A stretch of 64,000 nt of DNA from Lawsonibacter sp900766145 (GTDB lineage Bacteria > Bacillota > Clostridia > Oscillospirales > Oscillospiraceae): NCBI RefSeq assembly GCF_030372275.1, contig NZ_JAUDDJ010000002.1; one strand, given 5' to 3'. Position 1 is the first letter of the stretch. Each line of letters starts with the position of its first letter. The notes below the pieces were generated by a model that worked only from the letters and a program-made list of their open reading frames with translations, was not told the origin of the DNA and did no database searches. This document shows positions 57,614-64,000 of this stretch, in pieces. Made by a program: the position numbers and the translations under genes.

Positions 57614-58174
57614 ATGTCCCGGACCGGATTTATTCAAAATGAACTGGATCTCAAGCTATTGGTGCTGTATATTATGGACCGCGCGGTGGCTCCCATCACC
57701 TTTTTGCAGCTGCTGGATCTGGCCCTGTGTGATGCAGGGGTAGACTACTTCTCCCTCACCGAGGCAGTCAATCACCTCACCGAGACCGAACACCTCTCCC
57801 TGAACGGGGAACTCTACTCCATCACCGAAAAGGGCCGGCGCAACATCGAGATCTGCCAGAGCAGTCTCCCCTACTCTGTGCGCCTGCGGTGCGACGAAAA
57901 TCTAGTTAAGCTCAACGACACCCTTATGCGCCAGGCCCAGGTGCAGACCGGCCTTCAGCCCAACGAGGACGGCACCTGTACTGTCCGTCTCTACCTGGCC
58001 GACGAGGCGGGGCCCCTGATGGAGCTCAAGCTCATCTCCCCCTCCCTGGCCCAGGGTCAGACCCTCACCAGCAAATTTCAGCAGTCCCCCGAGGCCATCT
58101 ACCATGAGATCATGGCCCTGCTGGTGCGCCACTCCCAGGAGGAATCTGATTCATCTTCGGAACAAGAAGCGTAA
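57614..58174 (+). CDS. DUF4364 family protein (winged-helix-like)
   Basis: A cytoplasmic protein of 186 residues of a clostridial family. The N-terminal half (LDLKLLVLYIMDRAVAPITF, FSLTEAVNHLTETEHLSLNG, YSITEKGRRNIEICQSSLPY) has winged-helix character like PadR/MarR folds, which suggests a DNA-binding role. The C-terminal half is beta-rich. The ATG at 57614 has GGAGGAGGA close upstream and gives the usual N-terminus. Confidence 0.88.
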   Translation: MSRTGFIQNELDLKLLVLYIMDRAVAPITFLQLLDLALCDAGVDYFSLTEAVNHLTETEHLSLNGELYSITEKGRRNIEICQSSLPYSVRLRCDENLVKLNDTLMRQAQVQTGLQPNEDGTCTVRLYLADEAGPLMELKLISPSLAQGQTLTSKFQQSPEAIYHEIMALLVRHSQEESDSSSEQEA

Positions 58175-58207
58175 AAACAGCCGCAAGCAGCTTGCTTGCG
58201 GCTGTTT
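58173..58207. terminator. Bidirectional terminator
   Basis: AAAACAGCCGCAAGCA/TGCTTGCGGCTGTTTTT lies between the DUF4364 gene and the convergent VanZ-family gene. Confidence 0.9.
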
Positions 58208-58245
58208 TTGTTTCAAACCATAGAGCACTTTACAATAGAGCTATG

Positions 58246-59670
58246 TCATTTCAGGGCAGAGACATAATCTGTCATCCTTCCTTGATCTTGAAGCTGCAAT
58301 TCCAAACGATAGACCGGCTGATAGAAACCCTTCGTATCCGCTTTCCACTCCAACACGCAGGAAAGGACCGTTACTTGAGATGCTTGGTAATACTCCAGGA
58401 TTGCCCCCTGGAAGCTATGGCCATCGTACAGCTCCTGAACGGCTTGCGCGGGGCTTAAAACGGATTCTTCCCTGCACGGTAAAAGCGTAACAATACGATA
58501 ATCGATTTGGTCCAGCGCTGTTTTTCCGTCTTGATAGTGCAGATCACATTGTAATGTACCGTACCATTGTTTTTCTGCTCCGGGAACCAATTCTACTTCT
58601 GCACTCGCTGTAAAAAACTCGTTTTTGTCTGGAGATTGGATGGTAAACTGTATGTTCCCGGGAACTTCTATCCCCAACTGATGCAGAGCGTCCAATACAT
58701 CCTCTGACTGGATTTCTTCCGGATGTACGTCAAACACCGGGGTCGTCTCCCGGCCAAGGTTATACTCCCAGGTACCGTCCAATCGATTCACAAAAAGGAA
58801 ATCTCCGCTGGAGTGGTTGCCAAACCAGATGGTATCATCATAGTAATAGATATCTTCAACGGAAAATCCTACTTTTTGGGCAAATTGGGTTGCAAATTGC
58901 TCACATGCCGCCTGATCCAACCGTCCCACCTCATATACCCAGGCTGTGACCGGTTCATCCTGCGGGGTAAATTCTAATTCCCATCGCACATTTTTTAGGT
59001 TTGCCGTCACTGCAGGCGCATCCTGCAAATTACCATACGGTTTTACCGCATAGCCCACAAAAATACCTGCAAGCACAAGAATCAAGGCCATTGGTACGGA
59101 GAGATAGGCAAGGCTTTGACCTTTCCATCCATTTTTCCGTTCCAGCACACTCAGAACCAGCATGGCGATGCTCCATCCCACCATCGTTCCCAGGGTATTG
59201 GTAAACAAGTCGTCTACATCAAACATTCCCCGTGCAGTGGCCAGCTGTCCCAACTCAATGGCAAGAGAGAATCCAAATCCCGTCAGCAGTACGGCATACC
59301 ATTTTCGAAACACGCGGGACAGCAGCGGAAGCAAAATCCCCAAAGGAACAAACAGCGCGATATTCAGCAGCACATTGAGCCACGCGCGCAGGGCAAACTG
59401 GTTCCAAGCCTCTCTCCATGCCAGAAACAAGTGAAAATTCCACTGCCGAGCTCCAGGCTCACCTCGAAACAACGTAACAAACAAGGTCAATCCAAGCCAG
59501 CTGATCAGCAGCAACAGGACAATCGCCCGCCGCCACGGAAAGTGCCATCCCTTTTTCCTCGAAATCCCCCACCCAGCCGCTAAAAGCAGCACACAAAGTA
59601 AGACTGCCGGTACAACAAACCAGATCCCTCGTTGAAGTAAATAGAGAATATATTGAATAAAATCGTTCAT
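58246..59670 (-). CDS. VanZ-family membrane protein with large extracytoplasmic C-terminal domain
   Basis: A protein of 474 residues. The N-terminal VanZ-like domain (about 1-215) has six hydrophobic segments and the family phrases NVLLNIALFVPLGILLPLL, ELGQLATARGMFDVDDLFTN and NTLGTMVGW. The remaining 260 residues form a soluble extracytoplasmic domain of unknown fold. VanZ confers low-level teicoplanin resistance in enterococci, but most VanZ-like proteins have no proven role. Base composition is clearly less GC-rich than the neighbours (many A/T third positions), suggesting recent acquisition. GGAGG precedes the ATG. Confidence 0.88.
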   Translation of the reverse strand: MNDFIQYILYLLQRGIWFVVPAVLLCVLLLAAGWGISRKKGWHFPWRRAIVLLLLISWLGLTLFVTLFRGEPGARQWNFHLFLAWREAWNQFALRAWLNVLLNIALFVPLGILLPLLSRVFRKWYAVLLTGFGFSLAIELGQLATARGMFDVDDLFTNTLGTMVGWSIAMLVLSVLERKNGWKGQSLAYLSVPMALILVLAGIFVGYAVKPYGNLQDAPAVTANLKNVRWELEFTPQDEPVTAWVYEVGRLDQAACEQFATQFAQKVGFSVEDIYYYDDTIWFGNHSSGDFLFVNRLDGTWEYNLGRETTPVFDVHPEEIQSEDVLDALHQLGIEVPGNIQFTIQSPDKNEFFTASAEVELVPGAEKQWYGTLQCDLHYQDGKTALDQIDYRIVTLLPCREESVLSPAQAVQELYDGHSFQGAILEYYQASQVTVLSCVLEWKADTKGFYQPVYRLELQLQDQGRMTDYVSALK

Positions 59671-59718
59671 GGCGGACCTCCTCTCTCTGTGTCCTCAATG
59701 ATGCTCTGGTATGTTACC

Positions 59719-59762
59719 ATCATAGCATGAAATAGTTCTCTTTTTTCTTAACTTCTTCTTAA
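59719..59762 (-). promoter_or_regulatory. VanZ-gene promoter with 11-bp direct repeat (OmpR-type site candidate)
   Basis: An extended -10 TGC-TATGAT (59727-59719, minus strand) without a good -35. In place of the -35 there are two direct repeats TTAAGAA spaced 11 bases apart (plus-strand TTCTTAA at 59745-59751 and 59756-59762), the geometry of OmpR/PhoB-class response-regulator sites. Confidence 0.5.
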
Positions 59763-59805
59763 TTCTGCATGTTGCATTCTTATTCATGCATATTTAAACG
59801 ATGAA

Positions 59806-59840
59806 ACGGTCCCCGGCTGATGAAGCCGGGGACCGTTTTT
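59806..59840. terminator. Terminator hairpin after the PdxR/MocR gene
   Basis: AACGGTCCCCGGCT-GATG-AAGCCGGGGACCGTT, followed by TTT on the plus side and TTTCAT on the minus side. Confidence 0.8.
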
Positions 59841-61215
59841 ACAGCAAGACAGCCAGTCGTTCCAGGGCCTGGGGCAGCCGCTCCAGGTCAGCGCCGGGGT
59901 AGTTGACCACCAGCCAGTGCTCCTCTCCTCCCCCGTAGTCGGTGAGGAAAGACAGCCGGATGCCAGCCTCCTGGGCCAATCGTGCCAGCTCCCGGTCACT
60001 GCGCTGGGTATCCAGCCCAACCAGGAAGTGAAGTCCCGCGTCCTCCCCCCGCACCGTGTAGCGGCCCTTCAGGGAACTTTCTTCCAGGGCGGAGAGCACC
60101 TGGTCCCGCCGCCCCCGGTAAAAGACCCGCATCCGGTTTACGTGGGTCTCAAACCCGCCGCCGGAGAGAAACCGGGCCAGGGTGTACTGCTCCATGGCGG
60201 GCACCGTACAGGAGTAGAAACCCAGTCTGCGGTGGTAGTCCTCCAGCAGGGCAGGGGGCAGCACCATGTAGCTGATACGCAGCGAGGGGGCCAGGGTACG
60301 GGAAAAGGTGTTCATGTAGATGACCCGACCGCTCCGGTCGATGCTCTGAAGGGTGGGGATTGGCCGACCGGTAAAGCGGAACTCACTGTCGTAGTCGTCC
60401 TCGATGATGTACCGCCCCTCCCTATCCTGTGCCCAGCGCAGCAGGCTTTGCCGCCGGGCAATGGGGGTGACCACTCCGCTGGGGAACTGGTGGGAGGGAG
60501 ACAGATGGATCACCTGGGCTCCGCTGTCCTCCACGCACTCCACCCGCACCCCCTGCTCGTCCATGGTCAGAGGGACACATTGAGCTCCGTTCAGGGCATA
60601 TACCTTGCCCGCCTTGGGGTAGCCGGGCTGCTCCAGGCCAAAGACCTTGTCCCGGCCCAACAGCTGCACAATGAGGTTGTAGAGGTACTCGGTTCCCGCT
60701 CCCACTACCACCTGCTCCGGAGACACGTCGATGCCCCGGAACTGGCGCAGGTAGCCCACAATGGCCTGGCGCAGCTCAGGCACGCCGCTGTGGGGGGATA
60801 CCTTCAGCAGCCGCTCTCCCTCGTCGGAGATGACCCGGCGAAGAAGGCGGGCCCATACCGCAAAGGGAAACCCTTCGGTGCCCGACCCGCCGCTGCGCAG
60901 ATCCAGCAGCCACTCCCCCTCCGGCTCCTCGGACAAGGGCATGGTCCGGGCCGGGGCCGGACGGGCCCCCGTCTCCAGAGCGCTGACAAAGTAGCCGCTC
61001 TTCTCCCGGGTATACAGATAGCCCTCCGCCACCAGCTGGGCGTAGGCGTTTTCCACCGTCACCACCGAGACCTCCAGGTTTCGTGCCAGAGCCCGCTTGG
61101 AGGGCAGCTTCTCCCCCGGCTTGAGCACCCCTGCCCAGATGTCCTCTTTGATGCGACGGCTGAGATAGTCGTACAGAGGCAGGTCTCCCCGCTCCTCCAG
61201 GGAATAGGTCAGCAT
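59839..61215 (-). CDS. MocR/PdxR-family transcriptional regulator (GntR HTH plus aminotransferase domain)
   Basis: A protein of 458 residues. The N-terminal GntR winged helix (about 15-80: PLYDYLSRRIKEDIWAGVLK, GEKLPSKRALARNLEVSVVT) is fused to a class I aminotransferase-like domain binding PLP (about 120-455). The PLP lysine region is replaced by NTFSRTLAPSLRISYM, where the canonical SFSK(T/S) Lys is not present as K but as R, so the cofactor site may be altered. AAGGAG lies 8 bases before the ATG. It follows a LysR gene by 22 bases; targets may be vitamin B6 or amino-acid genes elsewhere. Confidence 0.9.
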   Translation of the reverse strand: MLTYSLEERGDLPLYDYLSRRIKEDIWAGVLKPGEKLPSKRALARNLEVSVVTVENAYAQLVAEGYLYTREKSGYFVSALETGARPAPARTMPLSEEPEGEWLLDLRSGGSGTEGFPFAVWARLLRRVISDEGERLLKVSPHSGVPELRQAIVGYLRQFRGIDVSPEQVVVGAGTEYLYNLIVQLLGRDKVFGLEQPGYPKAGKVYALNGAQCVPLTMDEQGVRVECVEDSGAQVIHLSPSHQFPSGVVTPIARRQSLLRWAQDREGRYIIEDDYDSEFRFTGRPIPTLQSIDRSGRVIYMNTFSRTLAPSLRISYMVLPPALLEDYHRRLGFYSCTVPAMEQYTLARFLSGGGFETHVNRMRVFYRGRRDQVLSALEESSLKGRYTVRGEDAGLHFLVGLDTQRSDRELARLAQEAGIRLSFLTDYGGGEEHWLVVNYPGADLERLPQALERLAVLL

Positions 61216-61237
61216 GCTTCTCGCTCCTTCCGTGCCA

Positions 61238-62158
61238 TCATAGGATGATCTCCTCCCGTTCTGCCCGGTCCCCGGGCAGGCAATCGGTCTGTTCCCGTAC
61301 CCAGGCAATAAACTCCCGCACCAGGCGGGAGGATGGCCCCTCCCGGTTCCATACCAATACGTATTCCACCCGGCGGGCTGGCTGGGTAATCACCTTCACC
61401 TTTACCAGAGAACTGGGGGTCTGAGCGGTCTGGGGAAAGATACTGATGCCCACCCCCTGCTCGGTCAGCGCCACCGCGTCCACATAGTTGGACATGGTGC
61501 ATAGGATATCGGGCTCCGCGCCGATCTCCTGAAACCACCGGCGGATGGCCTGCACCCGGGACCCTCGGGAGGGGACAATCAGGGGCTGACCCACCAGACG
61601 TTCCAGGGGAATGGTATCCCCCGGCTCCTGTGCCAGGGCGCTCTCCAGGGGCAGGATAGCCGCCCAGGGTTCCTCCCCCACCTGGAAGCCCTCCAGCCGC
61701 TCGGTATCGTAGGGGGCGGCCACGATGGCCAGATCGGCCAGTCCCTGGCGCAGGCGGTCCAGTACGTCGTCGCTGCTGCCGTTCCACAGGTTGTAATGGA
61801 CCAGGGGGCAGCGTGTCCGAAATCCGGCAATCCAGCCGGCAGCCAGATAGGGGGCCTGGCCCTCCACCATGCCCAGATACAACGTGCCCGACACCTGATT
61901 TCTCCGCTCCCGGAGCTCCTGGGTGGTCTTTTCCGTCAGCTCCAGAATCTGCTTGGCCCGGCGCAGCAGCAGGGCTCCGTCGTCGGTGAGCTCCAAACGG
62001 CGTTTGCCCCGCACAAACAGCTGCACCCCCAGCTCCTCCTCCAGACAGCGAATCTGGTGGCTGAGCGGCGGCTGGCTCATATTCAGCTTTTCCGCCGCCC
62101 GGGTGATATTCCGCTCCTGGGCTACCACCGTAAAATACCGCAGCGTACGAAGATCCAT
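61238..62158 (-). CDS. LysR-family transcriptional regulator
   Basis: A protein of 306 residues with the N-terminal LysR winged helix (LRTLRYFTVVAQERNITRAA, LNMSQPPLSHQIRCLEEELG) and a C-terminal periplasmic-binding-protein-like effector domain (from about 90: GTLYLGMVEGQAPYLAAGWI). The class is related to CynR/CysL-type regulators. The ATG at 62158 gives the usual N-terminus MDLRTLRYF. It is cotranscribed with the PdxR-like gene downstream. Confidence 0.93.
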   Translation of the reverse strand: MDLRTLRYFTVVAQERNITRAAEKLNMSQPPLSHQIRCLEEELGVQLFVRGKRRLELTDDGALLLRRAKQILELTEKTTQELRERRNQVSGTLYLGMVEGQAPYLAAGWIAGFRTRCPLVHYNLWNGSSDDVLDRLRQGLADLAIVAAPYDTERLEGFQVGEEPWAAILPLESALAQEPGDTIPLERLVGQPLIVPSRGSRVQAIRRWFQEIGAEPDILCTMSNYVDAVALTEQGVGISIFPQTAQTPSSLVKVKVITQPARRVEYVLVWNREGPSSRLVREFIAWVREQTDCLPGDRAEREEIIL

Positions 62159-62180
62159 GGTCCTTCCCCCTTCGGAAGTT

Positions 62181-62209
62181 ATCATATCAAAAAAATATGG
62201 TAAGCACAA
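62181..62209 (-). promoter_or_regulatory. Promoter of the LysR gene with A/T-rich dyads
   Basis: On the minus strand: TTGTGC (62209-62204), 17 bases, TATGAT (62186-62181). ATCATATCA and ATATGATAT (62181-62189 and 62210-62218) form a dyad around it that could be the LysR autoregulatory site. The following 180 bases (62220-62397) hold nothing I recognise. Confidence 0.6.
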
Positions 62210-62397
62210 TATGATATGTATTTTATTTTTATTCTAGGGTGTGGTATCCTTAGTTTGCTTCCGGGAACAGTCCCGGTTCTTCCATGCGTTTCCCCACACC
62301 CCTTCCAGCGCGGGGCAGTTCCATCCATCCCTACCCGGCGTTCGTGTGGTTTCTTTCCCACTAATGGGTTTTCTGGCTTTCACGCCAACTCCTCTCA

Positions 62398-62442
62398 AGC
62401 AAACAGGGAGCAGGTTACACCTGCTCCCTGTTTGCTTTTATT
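62398..62442. terminator. Terminator of the thioesterase gene
   Basis: AAGCAAACAGGGAGCAGGT pairs with ACCTGCTCCCTGTTTGCTT, followed by TTATT on the plus side. Confidence 0.85.
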
Positions 62443-62812
62443 GTCCCGCTTTGTCCTGAATTCCCTTGGGCGTGACCATGATGCGCAGGTGGGACCCCTC
62501 GCCGCACTTGCCCTTCTCGTCAAAGACCTCCAGATCAAACCACATCTTCCGCCGCTCAATGCTCCGCAGCCGGGCGGTGGCGCTCACCTTCATGCCAACT
62601 GGTGTGGGAGCCAGATGGCGGCAGTGGATCTCTGCCCCCACGGTAGTCATCCCCTCGTCTAAATAGGCCTTGGCCAGCTCCAGAGCGGCCCCCTCCATCA
62701 GGGCCACCATGTTGGGGGTGGACAGGATCTTGGACCCGGCGCTGCCAATGCGCTTGGCGGTCATCTCGTCGGTGACCTCCCAGGTCAGGGTGTATTCGGT
62801 AGGTTTTTCCAT
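62438..62812 (-). CDS. FlK-like hot-dog thioesterase (124 aa)
   Basis: A single hot-dog-fold protein of the fluoroacetyl-CoA thioesterase (FlK)-like family. Features: TYTLTWEVTDEMTAKRIGSA-type N-terminus (landmarks EVTDEMTAKRIGS), STPNMVALMEGAALELAKAY with the active-site Glu on the central helix, and TVGAEIHCRHLAPTPVGMKV. It should hydrolyse small acyl-CoA thioesters. Its ATG follows the EamA stop at once, so the two are cotranscribed; GGAGGAAG precedes the ATG. Confidence 0.88.
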   Translation of the reverse strand: MEKPTEYTLTWEVTDEMTAKRIGSAGSKILSTPNMVALMEGAALELAKAYLDEGMTTVGAEIHCRHLAPTPVGMKVSATARLRSIERRKMWFDLEVFDEKGKCGEGSHLRIMVTPKGIQDKAGQ

Positions 62813-62813
62813 A

Positions 62814-63749
62814 CTATACTTCCTCCTTTGTTGTCGCAGTCTCCCCGGCTCTCCCGGCCCGCAGGGCCTTTAGGGAGTCCCATTGAGAGAGAATCAGGCC
62901 CGCCAGGGTCAGGGCCGTGCCCACCCCAGACAGGATATTTACCGTCTCATGCAAGATCAGCACCGAGCAGATCACCGTGATCACCGGCACCAGATAGATG
63001 TATACCATGGTCTTCACCGGCCCCAGCGTCTTGATGGCATAGTTCCAGGTGACAAAGCACATGGCACAGGCCCCCAGCCCCAGGTAGAGGAGCATGGCGG
63101 CGTAGCTCCCGTTGGCCAGCCGCCCCAGCTCCCACCGGAAGGGCAGGAAAGCGGAGGCCGGGATCATAAACAGGATGCCGTAGAAGAAAATCCGCCGGGT
63201 TGTGAGGATCACATTCCAGCCAAAGCTGCCGATCTTTTTGGTGAGCAGGGAGTACACCGCCCATACCATGGCGGCAATCACCGCCAGCAGGTCTCCCCGC
63301 AGGTCCAGGGCCATCTGGCTGCCGTTAAAGCTGATCAAGCAGATGCCCCCCATGGACAGCAGGAAGCCCCCCAAAAAGTGCCATCCAGGCCGGTCCTTGC
63401 CCCGGCTGAGAATCAGGGAAAACAGGGCGGCAAACAGAGGGGAGGCGGACACGATCACCCCCACGTTGGAGGCGGTGCTGAAGGTCAGGGCAATGTTCTC
63501 CAGCAGGTAGTACAGGCACACACCCGTCAGTCCTGCCGCGGCAAACAGCCCCTCCTTCTTCCAGTCCCCCACCTTGAGCCACCGGGGACAAGCCACAGCC
63601 AGGGCCACATAGCCCAGCACAAAGCGGAAAATCAAAATCTCCAGCGGGGTAAAGGCCTCCAGCAGCACCTTGGTGGCAATAAACGTCGTCCCCCAGTTGA
63701 CCACCGTAAACAGGGCTGCCAGATGGCCAAGGGAAAGCTTTGACTCCAT
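62814..63749 (-). CDS. EamA-family (DMT) transporter
   Basis: A full-length 10-TM drug/metabolite transporter of 311 residues with two EamA domains (about 8-140 and 150-285). The N-terminal FTVVNWGTTFIATKVLLE and TGVCLYYLLENIALTFSTAS are typical. Substrate unknown. GGAGAAGG precedes the ATG. It forms an operon with the FlK-like thioesterase. Confidence 0.92.
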   Translation of the reverse strand: MESKLSLGHLAALFTVVNWGTTFIATKVLLEAFTPLEILIFRFVLGYVALAVACPRWLKVGDWKKEGLFAAAGLTGVCLYYLLENIALTFSTASNVGVIVSASPLFAALFSLILSRGKDRPGWHFLGGFLLSMGGICLISFNGSQMALDLRGDLLAVIAAMVWAVYSLLTKKIGSFGWNVILTTRRIFFYGILFMIPASAFLPFRWELGRLANGSYAAMLLYLGLGACAMCFVTWNYAIKTLGPVKTMVYIYLVPVITVICSVLILHETVNILSGVGTALTLAGLILSQWDSLKALRAGRAGETATTKEEV

Positions 63750-63787
63750 GACCCTTCTCCTCTCTCACGCAGCGCGCTTTCCCTGTC

Positions 63788-63827
63788 AGTGTACCATGCC
63801 GGGCCGCCTATGTAAAGGCGGCCCGGC
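63788..63827 (-). promoter_or_regulatory. EamA promoter overlapped by a GC-rich palindrome
   Basis: On the minus strand: TTTACA (63816-63811), 17 bases, extended -10 TGG-TACACT (63793-63788). The palindrome GCCGGGCCGCC-8-GGCGGCCCGGC (63798-63827) covers the -35 box and spacer. On the plus strand it is followed by CTTTTCTCTT and so could also act as a terminator. Confidence 0.6.
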
Positions 63828-63865
63828 CTTTTCTCTTGTCATAATCGCGCAGTTCTTTTTCCCCC

Positions 63866-63894
63866 TTCCACTCATTTTTGTAATATGGTACAAT
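63866..63894 (+). promoter_or_regulatory. Promoter of the plus-strand gene at the window end
   Basis: TTCCAC (63866-63871), 17 bases, extended -10 TGG-TACAAT (63889-63894), about 60 bases before the ATG at 63954. Confidence 0.6.
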
Positions 63895-63953
63895 ATATTC
63901 GGTTTCTTTCCCCCATCCCTACAGATCATTTTTGCACGGAGAGGATGTTTCTT

Positions 63954-64000
63954 ATGCGCACACAGGTAAGGGCAGACCTGATGCTGGTCTTGGTGACCTT
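63954..64000 (+). CDS. Start of a probable EamA-family transporter, truncated by window end
   Basis: Only 15 codons are visible (MRTQVRADLMLVLVT). The phrase RADLMLVLVT is the usual N-terminus of EamA/DMT transporters just before the first helix. AGAGG lies 9 bases before the ATG; an in-frame ATG at 63945 sits too close to that site. It is divergent from the EamA gene at 62814-63749. Confidence 0.55.
   Translation, partial: MRTQVRADLMLVLVT

Noticed and set aside
57400..57615. Minus-strand frame upstream of the Cys-rich coat-like gene
   Set aside because: It runs across the sigma-K-like promoter and the divergent DUF4364 promoter and has no ribosome site.
62216..62437. Possible small gene upstream of the LysR gene
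   Set aside because: Short frames here lack ribosome sites, and the 3' part is the thioesterase terminator; nothing coding is supported.

Overview
The window is a GC-rich (roughly 60 percent by eye) chromosomal segment of an endospore-forming, anaerobic-type Firmicute. The genes point to the Oscillospiraceae/Ruminococcaceae (Flavonifractor, Intestinimonas or Oscillibacter-like), but this is inferred from gene content and style, not from a database match. The evidence is the sigE-spoIIGA sporulation pair, strong AGGAGG-type ribosome sites, S-layer homology (SLH) proteins, ATP-type PEP carboxykinase, Rex, DUF4364 and DUF2812 proteins, and a folate transporter behind a THF-type riboswitch. No rRNA, tRNA, CRISPR array, transposase or integrase was found.

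Layout. 0-3.7 kb: end of a PfkB sugar kinase, an ECF sigma/anti-sigma-like pair, an SLH protein and an orphan SLH-amidase. 3.8-6.6 kb: NhaC antiporter and aldehyde dehydrogenase. 6.7-11.1 kb: dgt, dnaG and rpoD, with a structured insert that duplicates the 3' end of dgt. 11.2-16.7 kb: a second ECF sigma module with membrane and zinc-ribbon proteins, then a minus-strand run of YigZ, GNAT, HflX, flavin reductase and L31. 16.8-27.1 kb: addBA (split by a half-size EamA gene), gltX and trpS. 27.2-30.4 kb: a WecA/TagO and WecB cell-wall glycan operon. 30.4-34.2 kb: three small proteins behind a sigma-K-like promoter, YfcE-type phosphodiesterase, cardiolipin synthase and RNase M5. 34.2-39.5 kb: holA, comEC, FolT with riboswitch, rsmA. 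39.6-44.6 kb: pckA, DUF1275, a LysE exporter with its divergent XRE-cupin regulator, diaminopropionate ammonia-lyase. 44.7-48.4 kb: a tiny Gly/Cys-rich protein, an SLH protein, rex, sigE, spoIIGA. 48.5-51.5 kb: a PadR-DUF2812-DUF2812 operon. 51.6-56.4 kb: a ten-gene phage-like tail-fibre and lysis island without head, packaging or integration genes. 56.6-64 kb: a Cys-rich coat-like protein, DUF4364, VanZ-family protein, PdxR/MocR and LysR regulators, a FlK-like thioesterase and EamA transporters.

Most genes are housekeeping. The most interesting signals are the duplicated dgt tail flanking a four-hairpin insert, the self-contained tail-fibre/holin/amidase island, three matched sigma-K-like promoters in front of small or Cys-rich genes, a perfect consensus promoter whose spacer is the first of three PadR operators, and the THF riboswitch with its promoter upstream of folT.
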